From JAAYAO01 sp051133435 (lineage in GTDB: Bacteria > Actinomycetota > Actinomycetes > Propionibacteriales > Propionibacteriaceae), in NCBI RefSeq assembly GCF_051133435.1, contig NZ_JBPGNY010000001.1:434001-498000 (forward strand): 64,000 bases of DNA. Direction: 5' to 3'. Shown here piece by piece: positions 60,012-64,000 of the stretch; the stretch's first letter is position 1, and each line of letters starts with the position of its first letter. Position numbers and translations under genes: made by a program. The notes beneath the pieces were generated by a model. It had not been told where the DNA came from. It saw only the letters and a program-made list of their open reading frames with translations, and did no database searches.

Positions 60012-61103
60012 TCACTTTTTACCTCCAGACGTTAGCCCAGTTCGGAACTCCACCACATCGCCGTCCTGCATGATGTAGTCCTTGCCCTCGAGGCGCATCT
60101 TGCCGTGGGCCTTGACTTCCTGCTCCGAACCGAGTTCGACCAAGTCGTCGAAGGTCATCACCTGGGCCTTGATGAAGCCCTTCTGGAAGTCGGTGTGGAT
60201 CACCCCGGCCGCCTCGGGTGCGGTGGCGCCCTTCTTGATGGTCCAGGCGCGGGCTTCCTTGGGGCCGGCGGTCAGGTAGGACTGCAGGCCGAGGGTCTCG
60301 TAACCGACCCGGGCGAGCACGTCCAGGCCGGGCTCCTCGACGCCCATCTCGCGCAGGAACTCGCGGCCCTCTTCCTCGTCCATCTCGACCAGTTCGGATT
60401 CGAACTTGGCGTCCAGGAAGATCGCCTCGGCCGGGGACACCAGGGCGCGCATCCGGTCCTTCATCTCTTCATCGGCCAACTCGTCCTGATCGCAGTTGAA
60501 CACGTACAGGAACGGCTTGGCGGTGAGCAGGAACAGTTCGCGCAGCGGTTCGAGGTCGAGCCCGGCGGCGTAGGCGCCCTTGCCCGATGACAGCACTTCG
60601 TAGGCCTGTTGCCAGGCGGCGAGCTTGGGCTGGGAGTCCTTCTTGATCCGGGCTTCCTTCTCCAGCCGCGGGATCGCCTTCTCGAGGGTTTGCAGGTCGG
60701 CCAGGATCAGCTCGGTGGTGATCGTGTCGATGTCGTTGGCGGGGTTCACCTCGCCGTCGACGTGGGTGACGTCGGCATCGTCGAAGACCCGGGTCACCTG
60801 ACAGATTGCGTCGGCCTCACGGATGTTGGCCAAGAAGGCGTTGCCCATCCCCTCGCCCTGGCTGGCGCCCTTGACGATGCCGGCGATATCGACGAACGAC
60901 ACCGTGGCGGGCAGGATCTTCTGCGAGCCGTAGATCTCGGCGAGCTTCGGCAGCCGCTCGTCGGGTACACCGACCACCCCGACGTTGGGTTCGATGGTCG
61001 CGAAGGGGTAGTTCGCGGCCAGCACCTCGTTGCGGGTGAGCGCGTTGAAGAGGGTGGATTTGCCCGCGTTCGGGAGCCCGACAATGCCAATCGTAAGTGC
61101 CAC
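60012..61103 (-). CDS. ychF: Redox-regulated ATPase/GTPase YchF, with element-supplied C-terminus
   Basis: 363 aa, ribosome-associated Obg-like ATPase. P-loop GIVGLPNAGKST (6-17), G3 DIAGIVKGAS, NCDQDEL near 200, C-terminal TGS domain ending DYIMQDGDVVEFR. The native end would be FNV; here TGLTSGGKK follows, in AT-richer codons (ACT GGG CTA ACG TCT GGA GGT AAA AAG) unlike the rest of the gene. The element's insertion swapped the final codons while preserving the frame and probably function. Confidence 0.96.
   Translation of the reverse strand: MALTIGIVGLPNAGKSTLFNALTRNEVLAANYPFATIEPNVGVVGVPDERLPKLAEIYGSQKILPATVSFVDIAGIVKGASQGEGMGNAFLANIREADAICQVTRVFDDADVTHVDGEVNPANDIDTITTELILADLQTLEKAIPRLEKEARIKKDSQPKLAAWQQAYEVLSSGKGAYAAGLDLEPLRELFLLTAKPFLYVFNCDQDELADEEMKDRMRALVSPAEAIFLDAKFESELVEMDEEEGREFLREMGVEEPGLDVLARVGYETLGLQSYLTAGPKEARAWTIKKGATAPEAAGVIHTDFQKGFIKAQVMTFDDLVELGSEQEVKAHGKMRLEGKDYIMQDGDVVEFRTGLTSGGKK
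60043..60059. other. Right attachment site (attR) inside ychF
   Basis: CGGAACTCCACCACATC. Its CGGAA core is shared with 41153-41157, where the displaced native ychF end begins. To the right lies native ychF; to the left the element-supplied codons. Confidence 0.8.
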
Positions 61104-61149
61104 GATGGGCCAGCTTAGCCGGTCGGCGAGCGATCGGCTTCCCGGCGAG

Positions 61150-61656
61150 TCACTCCATCAACAGGGCGGCCAGGGTGCCGCCGAGTTCACGGGCCGCGGC
61201 GAGCTGTTCGGCGGTGACATCCCCCAAGGATTCCACGGCCGTGCCGGCCGGTTTCCAGCCCAGCGCACCGGCGATCGATTCCACCGACCGCACCGCACCC
61301 TCGGTGTCGTAGCGGCCGTGGACGATCACCCCGTAGGGACGGTTGCGGGTGCCTCCGCCTCCGTTGGACGGGTTGCCCTCCTCGTCCAGGGCGCCGCCGA
61401 TCTTCAGGAAGGTGGAGTCGAAGACATGCTTCAACGCGCCACTCATGTAGCCGAAGTTCGCCGGGGTGATGAACAGGTAGCCCTTGGCACGTTTGATGGT
61501 CACCTCGTCGACCTCGCCGGTGGCCCAGGCCAGGGCCGACACCGAGTTGACCTCAACGCCCTCGATTGCGGGGTCGTGGGCACCGGCCAGCGCCGCATCC
61601 ACCAACTTCTTGATGTTGTCGGTTGCGCTGTGATGAATCACCAACAGGACTGCCAT
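61150..61656 (-). CDS. Flavodoxin-fold NAD(P)H-dependent FMN reductase-like protein
   Basis: 168 aa. MAVLLVIHHSATDNIKKLVDAALAGA is the FMN-phosphate loop region; GYLFITPANFGYMSGALKHVFDSTFL is the second FMN loop. WrbA-/NADPH-dependent FMN reductase-like. Transcribed with the same orientation as ychF. Physiological substrate unknown. Confidence 0.82.
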   Translation of the reverse strand: MAVLLVIHHSATDNIKKLVDAALAGAHDPAIEGVEVNSVSALAWATGEVDEVTIKRAKGYLFITPANFGYMSGALKHVFDSTFLKIGGALDEEGNPSNGGGGTRNRPYGVIVHGRYDTEGAVRSVESIAGALGWKPAGTAVESLGDVTAEQLAAARELGGTLAALLME

Positions 61657-61729
61657 GTGCCAAGACTTTCACGGCCGGACGCTGCAGGGCGAGTGGTGTT
61701 CCGCAAATCACCACCCGGGTCCTGCAGGG

Positions 61730-63010
61730 TCAGGCACCTTCCCAGTAGGCACGCAGGGCCAGGGACAACCAGTGCGGATCGTCGACCCCGCACATTTCGC
61801 GGGCCGAGTGCATCGACAACATGGGGGCTCCGACGTCGACGGTGCGGATGCCCAACCGGGTGGAGCTCAGCGGCCCGATCGTCGACCCGCACGGCATCGC
61901 GTTGTTCGACACGAACTCCTGGGACGGCACGTCGGCGGCCCGACAAGCACGTCGCCACAGGGCCGAACCGACCGCATCGGTGGCATAGCGCTGGTTCGCG
62001 TTCAGCTTCAGCACCGGCCCGGCATTGAGCATCGGCAGGTGGTCGGGGTCGTGCCTGTTCACGTAGTTCGGGTGCACCCCGTGGGCCCCGTCGGCCGACA
62101 GGCAACTCGACCGGGCACACATCTGCAGCACCGCATCGTCATAGATACCGTGCGCCGCGGCGATGCGCTGCAGCACATGGGCCAGCAGTGGTCCCGCTGC
62201 CCCGGTGGTGCTGGCCGAGCCGACCTCCTCGTGGTCGAAGGCGGCCATCACCTGAATGTCGGGGCCGGGTTCGGCATCGATCAGCGCCACCAGGGAGGCG
62301 TGCACCGACATCAGGTTGTCCAGCCGCCCCGACGCCAGGAACTCCAGGTCGGCGCCGAAGGAGCGCGCCGCCTGGGTGTCGTAGGCGAAGACGTCGTGCC
62401 CGGCGATGTCGGCGCCGGACTCTAGACCGCCGATCTCGGCGAGCAGATCGAGCACCGAGCGGCCCGCGTCACCGATGCCCCACACCGGGGTCAGATGCTG
62501 TTGCGGATCGAGCTTCAATCCCTCGCTGTTCACCGCCCGGTCGAGGTGGATCGCCAGCTGCGGCACCCGCATCACCGCGCCGGTGCGCACCAGCCGCACC
62601 TCACCGTCCAGATCGACGATGCGACCGGCGAGCCCGAGTTCGCGGTCGAGCCAGGAGTTGGTCAGCATGCCGCCGTACACCTCGACCCCGACCTGCTGCC
62701 AACCGACGGTGGTCTTGTCGGGACGGGGTTTGAGCTTGAAGGCCGGGGAGTCGGTGTGCGAGCCGACGATCCGGAAGGCCGTCTCGGCGGTGACCTCCGT
62801 AGGCGTGCGCCAGGCGATGATCGCCCCGTCCCGGATCAGGAAATGGCCGCCCGGATCATCGGTCCAGGGCTTGGTTTCGGACTCCTCGGAGAAACCCGAC
62901 GCCCGCAGTTGGTCTGCGACCTCCTGCACGGCGTGGTACGAGCTGGGGGAGGCTGCTACGAACGCTCCCAGATCGCCGGTGTGGTCGCGGGCGGACTTGA
63001 ACGTGGCCAT
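61730..63010 (-). CDS. apeB: M18-family aminopeptidase
   Basis: 426-aa zinc aminopeptidase removing N-terminal residues, acidic preference likely. Metal ligands are in GSHTDSPAFK, GRLDNLMSVHASL, DHEEVGSASTTGA and the final LSMHSAREMCG. Length is normal for M18. ATG 63010 is preferred; a GTG at 63019 adds three residues. Confidence 0.93.
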   Translation of the reverse strand: MATFKSARDHTGDLGAFVAASPSSYHAVQEVADQLRASGFSEESETKPWTDDPGGHFLIRDGAIIAWRTPTEVTAETAFRIVGSHTDSPAFKLKPRPDKTTVGWQQVGVEVYGGMLTNSWLDRELGLAGRIVDLDGEVRLVRTGAVMRVPQLAIHLDRAVNSEGLKLDPQQHLTPVWGIGDAGRSVLDLLAEIGGLESGADIAGHDVFAYDTQAARSFGADLEFLASGRLDNLMSVHASLVALIDAEPGPDIQVMAAFDHEEVGSASTTGAAGPLLAHVLQRIAAAHGIYDDAVLQMCARSSCLSADGAHGVHPNYVNRHDPDHLPMLNAGPVLKLNANQRYATDAVGSALWRRACRAADVPSQEFVSNNAMPCGSTIGPLSSTRLGIRTVDVGAPMLSMHSAREMCGVDDPHWLSLALRAYWEGA

Positions 63011-63043
63011 GAGTGTCACCGTAGTACTGACCGGGGGCTCACT

Positions 63044-64000
63044 TCACACGAGCATCCGGAAGAACGGGGAGTCGGCCTCGATCAATTCCACCCCGATCGG
63101 GGAGGCCGCCATCCGGTCGAGCAGGCCGGGCAGGTCGTCGGCACTGCCCAGTTCGATACCGACGATCGCCGGGCCGGTCTCCCGGTTCGAGCGCTTCACG
63201 TACTCGAACAGGACGATGTCGTCGTCGGGGCCGAGCACCTCGGCCAGGAATCGGCGCAGGGCACCGGGCTCCTGAGGGAAGTTCACCACGAAGTAGTGCT
63301 TGCGACCCTCATGCACCAGGGAGCGTTCGACGATCTCGGCGTACCGGGACACGTCGTTGTTGCCTCCCGAGAGCAGGACGACCACGGATTCCCCGGGTTG
63401 CACCTGCACCTCGTGGCCCAGGGCGGCGGCGGCCAAGGCTCCGGCCGGTTCGGCGATCACTCCGTCGATCTGGTACAGCTCCAGCATCTCGGTGCAGATC
63501 CGCCCTTCGGCGGTGCAGACGATCTCGGTGCCGGCGTCGCGCACCAGCGGATAGGTGTGCGCCCCGGCTCGGCGCACCGCGGCGCCGTCGACGAAGGTGT
63601 CGATGCTGGGCAGGGTGACCGGTTCACCGGCGGACAGGGCGGCCATCATGCAGGCTGCCGAGGCGGGTTCCACCCCGACCACCCGGGTCTGCGGGTGGTG
63701 CTGGCTCAACCAGGTCAGGCAGCCGGCGAGCAGCCCACCACCGCCGACCGGCAACACCAGCACGTCGGGGGCCCGGCCGAACTGGTCGACGATCTCGGCG
63801 GCGATGGTGCCCTGGCCTGCGATCACCCGCGGGTCGTCGAAGGCCGGTACCAGGGTGGCCCGGGAGGCCTCGGCCGAGGCGGCGGCGGCTTCGGCCGAAT
63901 CGTCGTAGGTATCGCCCACCACCACCAGTTCGATCCGGTCACCGCCCAGGGCGAGCATCCGATCACGCTTCTGGCGCGGCGTGGTGGTCGGCACGAAGAT
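63044..64000 (-). CDS. ilvA: Threonine ammonia-lyase (partial, N-terminus beyond window)
   Basis: 319 C-terminal codons. PLP-binding Gly-rich loop LPVGGGGLLAGCL, VVGVEPASAACM and LLSGGNNDVSRYAEI, then a single ACT-like regulatory domain (RKHYFVVNFPQEPGALRRFLAEVLG). Converts threonine to 2-oxobutyrate for isoleucine synthesis; the ACT-like part is where isoleucine feedback acts. The PLP Lys lies outside the window. Confidence 0.92.
   Translation of the reverse strand: MFVPTTTPRQKRDRMLALGGDRIELVVVGDTYDDSAEAAAASAEASRATLVPAFDDPRVIAGQGTIAAEIVDQFGRAPDVLVLPVGGGGLLAGCLTWLSQHHPQTRVVGVEPASAACMMAALSAGEPVTLPSIDTFVDGAAVRRAGAHTYPLVRDAGTEIVCTAEGRICTEMLELYQIDGVIAEPAGALAAAALGHEVQVQPGESVVVLLSGGNNDVSRYAEIVERSLVHEGRKHYFVVNFPQEPGALRRFLAEVLGPDDDIVLFEYVKRSNRETGPAIVGIELGSADDLPGLLDRMAASPIGVELIEADSPFFRMLV

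Larger units (their letters stand above)
41158..60042. mobile_element. 18.9-kb pipolin-like integrative element inserted in the 3' end of ychF
   Basis: Bounded by the CGGAA core at 41153-41157 and 60043-60047. Joining the outer flanks at the core restores the sequence DGDVVEFRFNV-stop plus a terminator, i.e. an intact ychF. Inside, in order, are an excisionase-like protein, a piPolB-like polymerase, MobC/MobA/MobB-like genes, ArdA, a large serine recombinase, a HEPN-type protein, hsdR, hsdS, hsdM and a DUF262-DUF1524 nuclease. The serine recombinase is the candidate integrase, although it lies centrally. A third copy of the ychF-side att sequence at 58107 suggests stepwise accretion. Confidence 0.85.

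Overview
The window is high-GC, gene-dense chromosomal DNA from an actinobacterium. This rests on GC-rich codon use, frequent GTG starts, an F420-type LLM oxidoreductase, a DtxR/IdeR-type iron box, a DUF3048 lipoprotein, and ATGA-coupled operons. A member of the Propionibacteriales is my best guess, but the sequence alone does not settle the genus. No rRNA, tRNA or CRISPR array was found.

Layout, left to right. 1-3117: peptide/nickel-type ABC importer (two permeases and a binding lipoprotein). 3.3-10.7 kb: metabolic genes (LLM oxidoreductase, aminotransferase, MFS carrier, crotonase, KstD-like flavoprotein, Mug glycosylase). 10.8-12.8 kb: bioY-bioM-bioN biotin ECF importer. 12.8-19.2 kb: iron-regulated siderophore-interacting protein, dCMP deaminase family, SDR, SnoaL-like protein, DUF3048 lipoprotein, trpF, a DUF695-like protein and an M23 peptidase. 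19.3-23.6 kb: a giant secreted SpaA/SdrD-like protein with an LPDTG motif but no membrane anchor. 23.9-25.1 kb: two lipoproteins. 25.4-31.6 kb: a tightly coupled three-gene module (DUF6361-like protein, PLD-family protein, SF2 helicase) that looks like an anti-phage system I cannot name. 31.7-41.1 kb: RclA-like reductase, GNAT, membrane proteins and lipoproteins, TetR with a divergent MFS-SMI1 fusion, DinB, SDR, a higA remnant and vapBC.

The main discovery is at 41.14-60.06 kb. An 18.9-kb integrative element sits inside the last codons of ychF. The lost native ychF tail (VEFRFNV and stop) survives at 41140-41163 next to ychF's own terminator and vapBC. The resident ychF (60012-61103) now ends in an element-supplied tail, RTGLTSGGKK. 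Joining the two flanks at the shared CGGAA core restores a perfect native ychF end. The element carries an excisionase-like HTH protein, a family-B DNA polymerase with piPolB-like features (making it pipolin-like), a MobC/MobA/MobB-like mobilization set, an ArdA antirestriction protein and a large serine recombinase. Its defence cargo is a HEPN-type protein, a type I restriction system (hsdM, hsdS, hsdR) and a DUF262-DUF1524 nuclease.

The DUF262 protein itself ends in a second YchF-like tail (DGDVVEFRSGLTSGGKK), and hsdM starts on a GTG overlapping that tail's stop. This suggests the cargo was stacked in successive insertions at the same att sequence and is expressed downstream of ychF. Small repeats of note are two related 78-bp terminal-inverted-repeat elements and a similar 80-bp one. 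The window ends with an FMN-reductase-like protein, an M18 aminopeptidase and a partial ilvA.
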